From the NCBI GenBank assembly GCA_951213105.1, contig OX578140.1:34339403-34403402 (forward strand): 64,000 nucleotides of DNA. Reading direction: 5' to 3'. The notes under the pieces are model-generated. The model saw only the letters and a list, made by a program, of their open reading frames with translations. It did no database searches and had not been told where the DNA came from. The DNA is from Amaurobius ferox. Its lineage: Eukaryota; Arthropoda; Arachnida; Araneae; Amaurobiidae. Positions 1-12,640 of this stretch are shown here, in pieces. Every line of letters begins with the position of its first letter. Position 1 is the stretch's first letter. A program made the position numbers and the translations under genes.

Positions 1-600
1 GCGTCTCAAAAATATTTGCCAAAATAAAAGAGATGACGTAATAAATTGAAAACATCAATAATATCCGTACTCTTTATACCAGAAGGTCGTAATTGATTCC
101 AATATATGCCAATATATATCAAAACATATGTCAATATACCTGTACTACTTATATTCTCGTAGATTAAAAGATATACACGTGTATTTGTAGAAGATTCGTA
201 CAACATACAATATATGAGTTTAAACAATTTTTGTCATAACAAAATAATTGCATAATAACTTGAAAATATCAATAATCCTTGAATGAATAATCCCCGAAAA
301 TATAAATAATAATAATTTTTAAACCTGAAGACCGTAATTGATATTATCCAGTCAAAAATGCTATAAGAAAAATCAAATCGTTCTTTTCTAAAATATATTT
401 TTATATCCATTTATTTATTATTCAAATCGAAAAAATAATTATTAAAATTAACAGACAGATTTAATTTAATTGCGTTTCTGAGTAACATGATATAAGATAG
501 AATCTTATAACATGTTAAATATGTCATGTCTTATAACATAAACTGCGAAATTAAATAACGATTTTGATTTCTCTATACTTCTCATTGTTCCGTAAAAGCT
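1..600. other. AT-rich sequence, nothing recognised
   Basis: No ORF with recognisable protein content, no RNA gene and no repeat found elsewhere in the window. Short open frames here are chance frames in AT-rich DNA. Confidence 0.5.
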
Positions 601-604
601 TGTT

Positions 605-1140
605 TTAAATAAACCATGAACCATGGAGATAGATTTCCCCTTTAAATCATGTTTCAAACAATTCATGTTTTCAGAAAGTGACTAATTAACGCAAAAAATC
701 TCCCATCAAACTCAGAGATTAAATTTTAATTCACTTTCAAACGATTTTCAAGCTTTTCGTTTGGATAAACCACGGAGTTAGGGAGTAGAACTCCTAGGAA
801 AAAGTTCCGTTTTTCATTAATATCTCGACAACCCCAGGTCTTAGAAACTCGAAACTTGGACAAAATTTATGGGGGGATATTTCAAGGCTATTCACCAAAT
901 TTCATTAAATTCGGTTCAGCCGTTTTTCCGTGATGATGGGACAAACGAAAATTTCGTTTTTTACTAATATCTCGAGAACCACTGGTCGTAGAAACTCAAA
1001 ACACGGATATAATTTTAAGTGGGGCTATTTCTGGGCTACCCACAAAATTTCATCAAATTCGGTTCAGCCGTTCTCCCGTGATGGTGTGACAAACAGACAG
1101 ACAGACAGACAGATTTTCATTTTTATTTATATAGATAGAG
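605..1140 (-). repeat. Dispersed repeat family C, two-module copy
   Basis: Read on the minus strand it begins with a short (CTGT)n stretch and then carries two imperfect tandem modules of about 140 bp. Each module has the phrases CACGGGAGAACGGCTGAA, GATGAAATTTTGTGGGTA and CTCGAGATATTAGTAAAA or close variants. The same text recurs on the plus strand at 51868-52375 (two modules) and 53685-53890 (one module). The sequence after the modules also matches between the first two copies, so this is a defined mobile repeat and not a microsatellite. It is noncoding and its class is unknown. Confidence 0.75.
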
Positions 1141-1224
1141 TTATATTATATAATAATTATAAGAGTTTTATTATTTTACATATAAGAAAGGTTTCACATT
1201 TTAAAATAAATATGGTAGATAACA

Positions 1225-1700
1225 ATTTTTCAAATTTTTAAATAAAATAAATTATAGTATTGTGATGAATGAAGCGATTGGAAGAATGTTTATGAATGAA
1301 ATGCTGCTTTTATATAGAGGCGATTTATATTTCGATGACATCATTTGAATAAAGTTTATTTATTTTCGATGAAGTTTTCAAATATAATAAATTATTGTAG
1401 TGTTATGATAATTTTAAAAATATCACCGAGGAATGTATCGCATTTTAGAGATGTTTAAACCAGGCAATTTATATTTCAATGCCGTCATTTGAATGAAGTT
1501 CATTTTCTTCGATGAAGTTTTCAAATATAATAAATTAATGTAGTATTGTGATAATTTTAAAAATATTACCGAAGAATGTATCGCATTTTAGAGCTGTTTG
1601 TATAAAATTGCATTGAAGTTGGAAAGTGTTACATAATCAATGCTTTATGCATGATTGATTTTTCTTGTTTTCTAAATTTCTTGTGATTTTTCTTGTGGCC
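1225..1700 (+). repeat. Dispersed repeat family E, copy 1
   Basis: Contains two tandem units of about 145 bp, starting near 1319 and 1464, each with GCGATTTATATTTCGATG-like text followed by TCGATGAAGTTTTCAAATAT. The region matches 28245-28610 in the same order, including the closing phrase around CAATGCNTTATGCATGATTG. Noncoding. Confidence 0.7.
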
Positions 1701-1980
1701 TAAAAATCAAGTTTCTTTTTTAGTGACGGATCTGATACAGAATAAGGAAATAGAAGAAAATTTACTTTTCCGTATTCTTATTTAATGATTTTATTCTTCA
1801 AGCTGAGTGGAATCCATTTCATTTCTTCTTACGATAAAATTACTTGTGAGAGTGACGAGGCACAAAAAACAGGAAATTGGGAAGCCCTTTAAAGTGCTGG
1901 CTCTGCCAGTCTACCCCTTCCAACTACACTTTAAGAGTTGAAATTTAAATACTAGAAGAGATTTACTGTTGTCTCTACAT
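1700..1980. other. No recognised feature
   Basis: Unique AT-rich sequence between two repeats. Nothing supportable was seen. Confidence 0.4.
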
Positions 1981-2640
1981 ATGCTTGCTAATATCCCACG
2001 ATAACTACTTTAAAACTCGATTTTGATATAGAGCGTAAATTAATGTTATACAGGCCGAGTTCGTTCCTAAACGCAATCGGATAAAAATTGAGTGTGATAC
2101 ATCTTTCTTTCTCATATATTATGTCCTACGATAACTATTCTAAAATTCAACCGATTTCTTCACAATTTCGATATGTTTGTCCTGATAAGTATCTTACAGG
2201 TTTGTTGCCGAACGCGGTCGATCAAAAGTTGAATGTGTGTTACGTTATTCGCCGATAACTCCACTGAAATTTCACAAATTTTTGTGCAATTTAGATATAT
2301 GGTACATATTAAACTTTACTGTCTGAGTTCTTTGAACGGGGTCAAATAATTATTACCCTTTAATTTCACGAATATAAATTATCTAATACTTAAATTAATT
2401 TTTCGAAATTTGGACATAAAGTGTAAATTGCTGTTATACAGAACAAGTACGTCCCTGAATGTGATCGGATAAAAATTGCATATGATACTCTCCCTTTCCT
2501 GAAGATTTGCCGATAATTCGTATAATACCTAACCGATATTTTACAATTTAGTTATGGTATAGTGATAAATATTTTACAAGTCTAATTCGCTACTGGAAGG
2601 TGATGGAAACAAAATGTCGCGTGATGCGTCTATAATACTG
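1980..2640 (+). repeat. Degenerate tandem array, units of about 115-150 bp
   Basis: Five diverged units start near 2031, 2182, 2303, 2418 and 2558. Shared landmarks are a TTATACAG or TTTACAGG step, an ACGCNNTCGGATAAAAATTG-like step and a GTGATAC step. Units 1 and 4 are the most alike. Noncoding, no match seen elsewhere in the window. Confidence 0.6.
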
Positions 2641-3235
2641 AATAAAGGAGGTGTGAGGCTGGCATGTGTTGGAAGATATTCGGCGCATATGTGATGCAGG
2701 TGAGCGGATTTCGCAGCTTTATGTTCTCTGCCACATGACGGGATTAACTTCTAGTTCATTTATACATGCATTTGACAATAATGGTTGCCATAGTAACGGT
2801 ATTTACCTTTCCAAATAACACAACAAAATATTAAATACATTATAGACATGTAAAAACATTACTTAAATCTCTATTGACCGAAACCATCGGTTTAATATAA
2901 TAAAATATTAGATTTCAATCATTAAAGTAGTTTAATATATGACTTATTGCTTAGCGGATACTACCTATAGTTCTGATTATCAAGTTAGATTTGCGTGAAA
3001 TAAATGTTAAATTGGTGCATCATTGTATTACATTTTTTATCCAGAAAAGGACATTATGCACGATTCAATGCTAAATGCACGATTCAATGCTTATACATGA
3101 TTCAATGCTAGAAGCATTGAGCCGTTTATCTTGTACTTCAGTGTTTCGCTGTGAAAGAAGTAAAGTTATTGTAATATTATGTAGGGAAAGACATGCAGTG
3201 TCCATATCAAATGATGTCGTTTTTTTATGGGATAC
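2640..3235. other. No gene; short direct repeat at 3055-3118
   Basis: Mostly unique AT-rich DNA. At 3055-3118 the phrase GCACGATTCAATGCT is repeated three to four times with small changes. Confidence 0.4.
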
Positions 3236-3599
3236 TGATTATACATAGAAAAATACTACTTCAAAATAGAACGGAAACATAGATTCTTTTCCCCCTCTTT
3301 AAATTGAAAAAACTTGTATATTATTTTTTTTTATTATTTTGAGTCTCAAGGTAATATTTATTACATGCAATAAAAGCTCCAGCCAGAGGCTTTGTTTTTG
3401 TTAATATATAATTAATTTCCATTTAATTTGGTTCACTGAGAATAGTAATTACTAACTTTTTAATTCATTTATCCTTCTTTAAGCTGAAATAATTAAAAAT
3501 TTTTTTTGTTTTCTTTCCCAAATGTTTTTTGTTCGCAGAGATTGTGATAAAATGCGATAATCCCCAACAACGTGCTCATTAAATTGAAATAAAGAATTT

Positions 3600-4890
3600 T
3601 GTTAAGTAGTAAGTTAAGTTAAACACTTGTTCATTAGTTCATAAATATTTATAAAATGATATAAAGTCCTTTGCGCAATATTTGTTTTTCAGTCATATTT
3701 AAATACCGGAGGGGGAAGGGGGTCCCCAACATTTTTAATAATAATCTGAAAATTGGAACATACATTTTTTAACTATTATTATAAACAGCAGTGCATCACT
3801 AAAAATTAAATATATTAATTTGTCGATAAAATAAAAATAATAACCCGAAACACTTGCATAACTTAAAATAAAAAAAAATAAACAATATTTAATTTTGATA
3901 ACATTTTACTTTTAATTATAAAGGTAAGGTATAGCTGTTGCTTTATATTAGTTTTAATAATTTATTCAAAGTAATTATGAGAATTATAATACATCTATCT
4001 AATTTGAAATTCATTAGGTACTGTAGAATAGATTATAAAAGTTTTAAATACTTGTTCATTAGTTAATAAATATTTACAAAATGATCTATAATGTCCTTAA
4101 GATTTAAGCAATTTTTGTTTCTTATTTAAATAATAAATTTCCTATTTAAATGCCTGAATAATAGTATAAGAATTCGTACATATTTTCCTCAAATATTATT
4201 ATATATATCAGTGCGTCACTAAAAATGAAATATGTTATTTTATCGATAAAATAAAAAAATAACCCGAAACACTTGAATAACTTAATTTTAAGAAAAAATA
4301 AACATGCTTTAATTTTGTTAACATTTTATTTTTGATTATAAAGGTAAGATATAGCTGTTGTTTCATATTAGTTTTAGTAATTTACTCAAATTAATTATAA
4401 AAATTAGAATACATCTTTCTAATTTTAAATACGTTAAATATTGCAGAACAGATTACAAAAGTTTTAAATACGTGTTTATTAGTTAATAAAAATTTGTAAA
4501 CTGATCTATAATGTCCTTAAGACTGCACAATTTTTGTATTCCAGTCATATATCTAGTGGGGGGAAGGAGTCTTTAGCATTTTTAATAATAAGTTGGAAAT
4601 TTGTACATATATTCTTTAACTATTATTATAAATAGCAGTGCATCACGAAAATTAAATGCATTTTTTATCGATGGAATTAAAATAATAACCCGAAATACTT
4701 GAACAACTTCAGTTTAAGAAAAAAATAAACGCACTTTAATTTTGTCAAATTTTACTTTTAATTATAAAGGTAAGATATAGCTGTTGCCATATATTAGTTT
4801 TAATATTTTACTCAAAGTAATTACTAGAATTAGAACACATTTGTCTAATTTAAAATGAGTTAAATATTGTTAGAGCAGATTCAAACTTGT
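3600..4890 (+). repeat. Tandem array, three units of about 420 bp
   Basis: Units are marked by a CTTGTTCATTAGTTNATAAA-like start near 3626, 4051 and 4471, with a partial restart near 4886; spacing is 425, 420 and 415 bp. Each unit holds CAGTGCATCACTAAAAATTA, then AATAACCCGAAA and then GGTAAGNTATAGCTGTTG. The corresponding place in the second D block (about 11360-11580) has one degenerate unit only. Confidence 0.75.
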
Positions 4891-4944
4891 ACACGAAACA
4901 TTTGGTAATGGTATATGATTTTGTTCTTGATTAACGTATTTATC

Positions 4945-5310
4945 ATTGTCTCTCTCATAGAGACACACATATACCTATTTTTGAATGTCTCTTTCTTATA
5001 GACACACAAACACTTATGTTCGAATGTCTCTCTCTTACAGAGACACACAAACACTTATTTTCGAATGTCTCTCTCTTATAGAGACATACAAACACTTATT
5101 TTCGAATGTCTCTCTCTTATAGAGACACACAGACACTTATTTTCGAATGTCTCTCTCTTATAGAGACACACAAACATTTATTTTCGAATGTATCTCTCTG
5201 ATAGAGACATACACTTATTTTGGAATGTCTCTATCTTATAAAGACACACAAACACTTATTTTGGAATGTATCTTTCTCTCATAGAGTCAGACATACACTT
5301 ATTTTCAAAA
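4945..5310 (+). repeat. 41-bp minisatellite with a hairpin in each unit
   Basis: Unit starts (GAATGT) fall at 4983, 5022, 5063, 5104, 5145, 5186, 5223 and 5264, so the period is 41 bp with a few shorter units. Each unit carries TGTCTCTCTCTTATAGAGAC, whose ends are inverted repeats (TGTCTCT / AGAGACA), followed by ACACAAACACTTATTTT. It lies inside duplicated block D and is not present in the second copy. Confidence 0.85.
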
Positions 5311-6049
5311 TGGCAGGAAGTCATAAGATTCGCTTTGCAGTCAAAATATCGAATTCGAAAATTTTCGGGACAAAAATACCTTTACAGTACTACATAAATT
5401 GGAAAAGAAAATAAATATCAATCATCTTTAACCGGATCACAAACCCGTTTCTCATGAATGTCAACCACTACGCCATTCCAACTGTGTAACGTACTTCCTT
5501 ACATTAACCATAGCACCGGCATGCCAAATTATGCAGCTTAATTTATAGACATTTAAAATCTATCCCCAGAGAGTCGCAAATTAAACCCAGCTAACGGGTT
5601 TTCATAAACTTTTACATCATTAGCAATTCGCTGTACACAGAAAATCAGAGAGATAATACACCCTAAAGCAATATGTCATAAAACATGTCGACTTCAGAAT
5701 TTGCTGTAAAGTAATAATAGAGAAAGCGCCAATTAAACAGAATTTTAGAAGTGATTTTTCTTCGGCTTTAGAGCTAGTACTTCTGGAGTACAACACTTAA
5801 AGACCTGTGAATTATTAGCCTTAGTTTGAAAATAAGTAAAACAATATATTATACAATCTGTAGAAATTTTTTTGTATTCGAGTATTTAAGAATTAATGAA
5901 TACTGTAAACAGTTTGAGATTTGTATACCTTAATAGCTTGCGGAGAAATAATTTTTAGTTGATATTATTATGTACCTCATGAATCTGAATATTATTGTCG
6001 AATACATTGTGATAAAGATATTTATTAAATTTTCATCATAGAATTTAGA

Positions 6050-6772
6050 AAAATCTGATGTCGGCAGCACATGACTTTCCTTATATAATGCAATGTATTT
6101 ACGAATGTAACAGTAAAAGCAAAATAGGTTATTCTTACAGTAGATAAATGACTATTGGCGTTCAAATAAAGAAGTATTATTCAAAATATATTTTTTCTTG
6201 ACTGGAACGAGCTAGGATCCACGAAAGTGTCTCCAAATTTATCGCATGATATTACATATGAAAAGTAAACATGTTTCTCAAAAGTTAATATTTTTGTTTA
6301 ATGTATGGGATTATTTTTTTGATAAATTTATTTTAAAAATGTACAATATCTCGAGAACGGTTTATGCTAGCGTTCTAAAGTTTATGTCAATCGTTTTCCA
6401 AGGACAAATTACATAAGAAATGTCTATTTGCGTAACTTTATTAAATGTTTTGATTTTTTGATGATTTTCTCAAAATTTTACTCGAAAATTTAGGGAGGTT
6501 CTGAACATTTGATTGTGTTTTAAAACAATAGACTTCCAGTATTCATGGATTGTGGTTTTTGTACCAAATTTCATTCGAATCGCTCTATTCGTTCGTGAGC
6601 TATCGTCCTCACAGTCTGACACATCTAGACACACACACAGACATCTCTTCAAAAATGTTCGATTCGTGATCAGGGTTACTTGAAACGTGCTTTCCTGTCG
6701 AAAATCGAATTCGAATTTTCGACCCAGTCACAATATTTTCCTTAAACATTATGTATATAAGGAAAGTAAAAA
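6050..6772 (-). repeat. Mobile repeat family A, short complete copy (A1)
   Basis: On the minus strand one end (near 6770) is a hairpin built from TTTCCTTA and TAAGGAAAGT, followed by the TCGAAAATTCGAATTCGA-type phrase. The middle has the GACCGATTCGAATGAAATTT-type and AACGGTTCTCGAGATATTG-type phrases. The far end (near 6052) is TATAAGGAAAGTCATGTG followed by CTGCCGACATCAGA on that strand. The same ends occur in 31756-33236 and 50555-51512. This copy is about 720 bp and lacks the internal GCCAAATTGATAAAAATG block of the longer copies. Noncoding; a non-autonomous transposon is the likeliest nature. Confidence 0.75.
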
Positions 6773-6829
6773 TGTGAGATTGCCATTTATTGTACATGAA
6801 TATTTATACTTAGTATATTCTCTGCTATG

Positions 6830-7025
6830 CATCGCGTGGTCATGCATGCGTCTGTTTTGTATCCTAGACACAGTGCAAAACTACTCTTGTGTTTATGCGG
6901 AACAAGGACACGATAAATCTGCAAGTCCGAAAGTCCTTCAGGGAATTGATGGATTAGAGGCGCCGCTCTCTGTGGCTGCAACCTCCACTGGATTCTGGCC
7001 TAAATTGCGTGGCATTAGACAAAAT
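6830..7025 (+). repeat. Degenerate SINE copy
   Basis: The part from about 6880 follows the body of the SINEs at 37 and 46 kb: a GGACACGATAAA-type step, CCGAAAGTCCTTC, then TGTGGCTGCAACCTCCACTG and CTAAATTGCGTGGCA. The head is too decayed to call as tRNA- or 5S-type. It is GC-richer than its surroundings. The long open frame over it is accidental. Confidence 0.55.
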
Positions 7026-7079
7026 AGACTTCTATCATGGAGTGATTTGTATCTTTGGACAATCAGATGCTGAAATATA

Positions 7080-7435
7080 TCTGCCCTTACCATGTAATTT
7101 CGGTTTATGGGTTTATCCTGTAGTTACAGAAGGGCGGTATTAGTATCAACAACACGGTACTTAAGACAGAAATATACAAATGTAGATCAGACATAGTGTT
7201 TTGTACTTTCAGACCATGCAGAATTCTGGTTTTCAGGCATAGGGTAAGATTGAGAGTAACCATTGGATTAATTCACATGCATTTTACAATTCGATTCTGT
7301 TACAAAGGTCGTTGGAAGTTAAAGTCTGATCATTATACGTGATAATTTAAAATGATTTCTTCTTTCGCTCTTACATTCCAAAATATTTAATTGGTGGCAA
7401 AATGTTGCTATAATATTTTTTGAGGAAAAATTATC
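7080..7435. other. No recognised feature
   Basis: Unique AT-rich sequence. Nothing supportable was seen. Confidence 0.4.
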
Positions 7436-8060
7436 TTGAAACATCTACTTCTCAGGATCTGATGTAGATATAGCTTAAATAGCAAATGATATGGATTCAG
7501 CATCAAATTCTGTAGGATGAGAGGAATCAATAAGGATTTCCTCTTGAGGTGATTTTTCTATTTCCTGTTCAAACATTTTCGTTTTTCTTGAAACATCAAT
7601 TTGTCAAGATGAATATAGATAAGAACTTCGATGATAACCGATATGGATTTAGCATCAAGTTCTGTAGGGTGAAGGGATTTAATAAGGATTCTCTCTTCAG
7701 GGGATTTTTCTATATCCTGTTCAGAAATTATCATTTTACCTGAAACATCTATTTGTCAAGATGAATATGGATATAGCTTCAATGATAACGGATATGGATT
7801 TAGCAATAAATTTCAGAGAATGTCGGGGATTCACTACATATTTTCTCTTCTGCATTTTTTTAACCTCCAGTTACGACATTTCCGATTTTCAGGAAAATTT
7901 GTATAGCCATACAAAATAATTATGCATCAAAGGAAATCAAACGTGCTTAATAGTTGTGTTACAAATAAGATGCAAACACCACTAGTCCCCATATGAAGAC
8001 TTCTTCATAAATTTCTGGTTAGTAATGTGAAAACAATATTAGTAAAGACCATTATTGAGT
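7435..8060 (+). repeat. Repeat family F, copy 1 (about 151-bp units)
   Basis: Three units are marked by ATATGGATT(T/C)AGCA near 7492, 7644 and 7795 (spacing 152 and 151 bp). Each contains a TCTGTAGG step and a TTTTTCTAT step. The right flank (7870-8050), with TATGAAGACT near its end, matches the right flank of family F copy 2 at 10530-10750, so units plus flank form one dispersed repeat. Noncoding. Confidence 0.7.
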
Positions 8061-9640
8061 GATGGATTTTCTAGACGATATAAAAATATAAAAAATATTT
8101 GTTTCATTATTTTAGTGCGTTTATTCGTAGTAGAATTTGTTGTACATTTTCTTACTGTAAAAGTGCTTGCAAGTTACAGCAGGAAAGAGAAATTTGCTGA
8201 AATTCATGTTGTGCCATCTTGTAAAAGTGGCTGCCCCAAAAGAATTACGAATGATAAAATTTAATAGGGTAAATCAAATAGGGTTTAATAGGGTTCAATC
8301 AAAATATGTAGAAGTACATTAGCGAAAAATAAATTATTTTAAAATGGGAGAGAATATAGTATAGAATATAGTATAGAGAAAGTATTATTGTCACGAAAGT
8401 TTTTGATTTCGAAATTTTTATATCAATATATGTTCCGGGTAATCCACATCATATTTTGAATACTTTAGAGGGATGCCCGTCTGCAGTCGGTAAATGGTCA
8501 ATTTGTTATGTACACAATTGCTGTCGAGTGTGTTAATGTGTGATAATTCAGATAATTGAATAAAATTTAGTAGCCGCAATTTTAAGATAAATTATTAGAA
8601 CACTTGTGTCAATCACTTGGTGATGTACTATCCTATATGACTCTGCTAAGATGTAGAGATTTTATAAGTTAATATCTGAAAATCTAATGAAAGCTATAAA
8701 ATTCTATATCATAAGTGACAAAACTCGTATTTAGTGCGAAATATTTAATACCATTAAACCCTAAATATTATTAATTTGATTCGGAAATTCGACACAATAG
8801 ATTTATTTGTATTTAAATAATAAATAATAAAACACACATGAAATACCAGATATAGTGTATCAATCATTCATTGAAATGTATAATTTCGAATTTATATTCA
8901 TGTAAGAACTAAAAAAAAATGATTTTGAATTACTACTTACAGAAAGAGGCGTTCCAAAGTCAGGATCATGCTCTTGTTGTCGGTTCATAGATAACGACAT
9001 CCATAGTCCGGTTTTACACTAAATATACGCTCGTCAGAAGAAAATCGTCGACATCTGGAATTGCAGCTGGCAGGTATTTGTCTTCAAAATAGTACATAAA
9101 CGCATTAATTAGTCAAATGCTTGTTGCCAATTTGAAAAAGAAAATACTTTATGGCTCCTTAAAATCATTTTCAAACAATAACTTGTGAAATATAGCTCAC
9201 ACAAAGATTTATTTTTTTATCCATTTAGATCTAGATAAAAGTTCCATGTACGTCAAAATTCAAGGAACTATTTAGAATATGAATGTATGATAATATAGTG
9301 TGGAGCTGCCTTCACACTCGACATATTTTAGTTATTCTTATGTTTTGATACTGAATATGACACAAGTGGAGTTAAACAGCGTAGAATATAAATGTATGAG
9401 AAAGATAAGTAGTACATTCATTCCAATTTGTATTTATTGGTTTCAGAGGAATTTATCGCTAATGTCTCTGCCAAAAATGGCTATATTCAGAAGTCAAACC
9501 CGGTCTCCACAGTTGGACAGTTGAGTCATCATTAGCCAATCGAATTCCCCGAAATGATCGATTTTGTGACGTTTCAATCCTCTCTGTCGCCTCGGTCGTC
9601 AATTCTGAACATGGTCAATGTATTAAAGTATCTATGTAAC
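8060..9640. other. No recognised feature
   Basis: About 1.6 kb of AT-rich DNA with no gene, RNA gene or recurring repeat that I can see. Short frames here show no protein-like content. Confidence 0.4.
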
Positions 9641-10760
9641 AAGTTCTACTATAGATATAGCTTAGATAATGACATATGGACTCAGTATTCAATTTTGATG
9701 GAGGTGGAGGTTCACTAAAGATTTCTACTTACTTTTTTATGTTTTTGTTTTTATTTAAATTAAAACATTTAAACATTTTTAGACATTTATTTTTTTATGA
9801 TTAGCTATACATAGAGCTACTGTGATAATTGATATGGATTCTGTATCAAATTTTATAGGAGGTAAAGTGGTTAACTAAGATTTCTGCGGTTTCCTTTTCT
9901 TGAAACTTCAATTTTTCAAGATCGTTACTGCAATAGTTTAATGACAACTGATACATATTTAGCATCGGAATTCGAAGAGGGTGAGTGGGTTCACTAAAGA
10001 TTTCAACTTTTAGTTCAAAAATTTTGTTTGAAACGTTTATCACGTATGTTCGGCTGTAGACACAGAGGTTTGATGATGAGTAATATGGATCAAGCATAAA
10101 ATTCCAAAAAGTGTAAAGTGTGTGTGTGTGGGGGGGGGGATACTTGTACTTTCTACTGCCAGTTTTTTTTTTCTAATTTCGGTTCAAAAATTTCCATTTT
10201 TTTTTAAATATCTATTTTTTAGAATAGACTATAGATGGAGATTAGATTATGGCATATATAAATTCAGCATTGAATTCTAATGGCAGTAGGGATCCCACTA
10301 AGAAATTCTACTCCAGATTCTAGACATGACATTTCTGATTAAAAACTAACAGTTTTCTTCTAAAATCTCGGAGATATACTAAGAATTTTCATTTCATTTT
10401 CTAACTTGCAGTTCAAAAAATTGCCTTGAAACATCTCTTTCTCAATATTGACTATAGATAAAGTTTATATGATCACTGCTCTGGATTAAATATCGAATTT
10501 CGTAGAGGGCTAATGGTTGGCTAAAATTTTAACCGGAAGTGACATATCCGGTTCTGAATATATTTTCTTCCCATTTTTCCGGAAATTAGCATGATTGTAC
10601 GAAATAAGTGTGCAAAAGAAATTATAAATTATTAATAGTTCTGTCAGAAATGACGTGCACACAACACTTTCCAACATATGAAGACTCATTTATAATTTTT
10701 TTCTAAATTTATAAATCTTTGTGTCAATATATCTTCTAGTGAAGAATAATTTATAAAAAG
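9640..10760 (+). repeat. Repeat family F, copy 2
   Basis: About six diverged units with the ATATGGATT..AGCA landmark or relics of it near 9675, 9834, 9950, 10085, 10260 and 10480, followed by the same right flank as copy 1. Short (GT)n and G tracts interrupt one unit near 10117-10140. Directly followed by duplicated block D copy 2. Confidence 0.65.
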
Positions 10761-10854
10761 TTCAGAGTTGTATTAGAATAATTAACTGATTCAGTAACAA
10801 TTGCATTAGCATTTAGAAAGTTCTGATTACAAATTAATGATCTTATTTTGTGTC

Positions 10855-11628
10855 GAGAAATGATTGATACACGGGAAGATATTACTCCAAAACAGAAAGG
10901 AAACAAAATTCCTTCTTCCATTCCAGAAATTAAGAAAAAATAGTAAAGTTATCAGAAAGTCTCAAAGTAATATTTATTACGCGCAATTAAAACTCCAACC
11001 CACGGCATCGCTTATGTTAATATGTGATTAAATACCATTTAATTAATTCACTGAAAAAAGTATTCAGATACTAACTTTTTGATTCAAAATTTATCCTTCT
11101 TTAAGCTGTAATATGTAAGTGTTTTTATTTTGTATCAAATAATCTTTTTTTTCATCGAGATTGTGATAAAATAGGATAATTTTTAACTACGTATTTAATT
11201 ACGATGACATAAAGAAATTTAATAAAATAGTAGATAAATAATGCACGATCATATATTTTATTTTAATGGAGGAAATATCGAATGTAACAGTGTGCAGAAA
11301 GTACACAAAAAGATATAAAATAAAAATATAATCTTTTTAAATGAGATAAATATTTTATTTATTAAATATAATCTTGTTAAATAGTTTATGAATTTTTACA
11401 AAAATATTTATGAAGTTCTTAAGCTTTGGATCAAGTTTAGTTCTCCAATCATGTTTTAATTACTAATGTTTTCATTTGAAATGGAAATCTGAAAATTTGT
11501 ACATACAATACTCAACTATTATTCTGTATAACAGTGCGTTATCAACATTTAAATAAATTACTTTATCAAAGAAATAAAACTTATCCTGAAAGAAACTTTC
11601 TCTCTCTCTCTCTTTCTCTCTCTCTCTT

Positions 11629-11704
<76 letters not shown>

Positions 11705-12640
11705 ACTATGCTACAATGGATTATTCGTATTCCAAATGGTCTAAAACTCGTAAAAGTGTCGAAAACCCAAATGACAATTTTTGCCCTGATTGCTATACTT
11801 TCAATTGCTTTACTATAGATTACCAGGAAAGTAAAAATTAAAAACAAATAGGACACACACACACACGCACTTATTTCCAAAGTGGCAGGAATACTTAAAA
11901 TGTTGCAGTAAGTCGCAAAAATTTCCTTTGTCATTAAAATCTCGAATTCAAAATCTTTGGGGTACAGTATCAGTAGATTTGTCAATAAAATAGACTGCAA
12001 AAGTAAAATTCAATCATACACCCGTATCTCCTGAATTTCAGCCAGATATGTCAACCACTACACCATTCCAGTGATGCAATGTAATTCCTTACATTAACCA
12101 CAACATAGACATACCAAATTATTTAGTTTAATATACAGTCCTATAAAATATATACTCCAGAGAGTCCAAAATTAAAAGCTTGTAAAGGAATTTCCCTAAA
12201 TTTTTATATCAACAGCAATTCGCTATACACTGAACATCAGAGAGATAATACTTCCTGAAGCATCATGCCATAAAATATATACTTCAGAATTCGCTGGAAA
12301 ATAATGATATGGAAAAGCGTCAATTTTGGAAATAATTTTTCATTGGATTTAAAACTGATAATTCAAGAGTACAGCAATTAAAGGCATGATAATGGTATTG
12401 TTTAGCCTTAGTTTGGAAATATGTAAATCGATATGTTAAACAACCTTTAGAAATATTTAGTATTCAAGTATTTATAAATTAATGAATATTGTAAACAGAT
12501 TTGACATTTCAATAACTATTAGTTGAATTTCTATTGCATAACTATTGAATAACTGTTGAAAAACTATTAGGGGAAATAATTATTAGTTGAGATTTTTTAG
12601 GTGCCTTATGCTTCTGAATATTATGAGTTGTCAAATTTAA
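10855..12640 (+). repeat. Duplicated block D, copy 2
   Basis: Matches 3235-3600 (phrase TAATATTTATTACGCGCAAT versus TAATATTTATTACATGCAAT) and 5310-6000 (TCCTTACATTAACCA, GCAATTCGCTATACAC, CAGAGAGATAATAC and others). It has a single 420-bp-type unit in place of the three of copy 1. The middle holds the (TC)n(AC)n tract. Confidence 0.65.
11598..11706 (+). repeat. Compound (TC)n(AC)n microsatellite
   Basis: Interrupted TC repeat at 11598-11680 followed by AC repeat at 11681-11706. The open frames across it on both strands are translations of the repeat and not genes. Confidence 0.95.

Larger units (their letters stand above)
3235..6000 (+). repeat. Duplicated block D, copy 1
   Basis: The left part (3235-3600) and right part (5310-6000) match 10855-11200 and 11870-12640 in the same order, with moderate divergence. 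Between them this copy holds an expanded 420-bp tandem array and a 41-bp minisatellite, whereas the second copy has a single 420-bp-type unit followed by a (TC)n(AC)n tract. It is either an old segmental duplication or two copies of one large noncoding repeat. Confidence 0.65.

Noticed and set aside
4945..5310. CRISPR-like regular repeats, also at 63728-64000
   Set aside because: The units are contiguous tandem repeats without unique spacers, and the context is a eukaryotic genome.
6687..7073. 128-residue frame that looks protein-like in a GC-richer region
   Set aside because: The GC-richer part is a decayed SINE body, and the start of the frame lies in the end of a family A repeat.
11581..12000. 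139-residue Arg/Glu-rich frame on the minus strand and its plus-strand partner
   Set aside because: Both are translations of the (TC)n(AC)n microsatellite and its flank.
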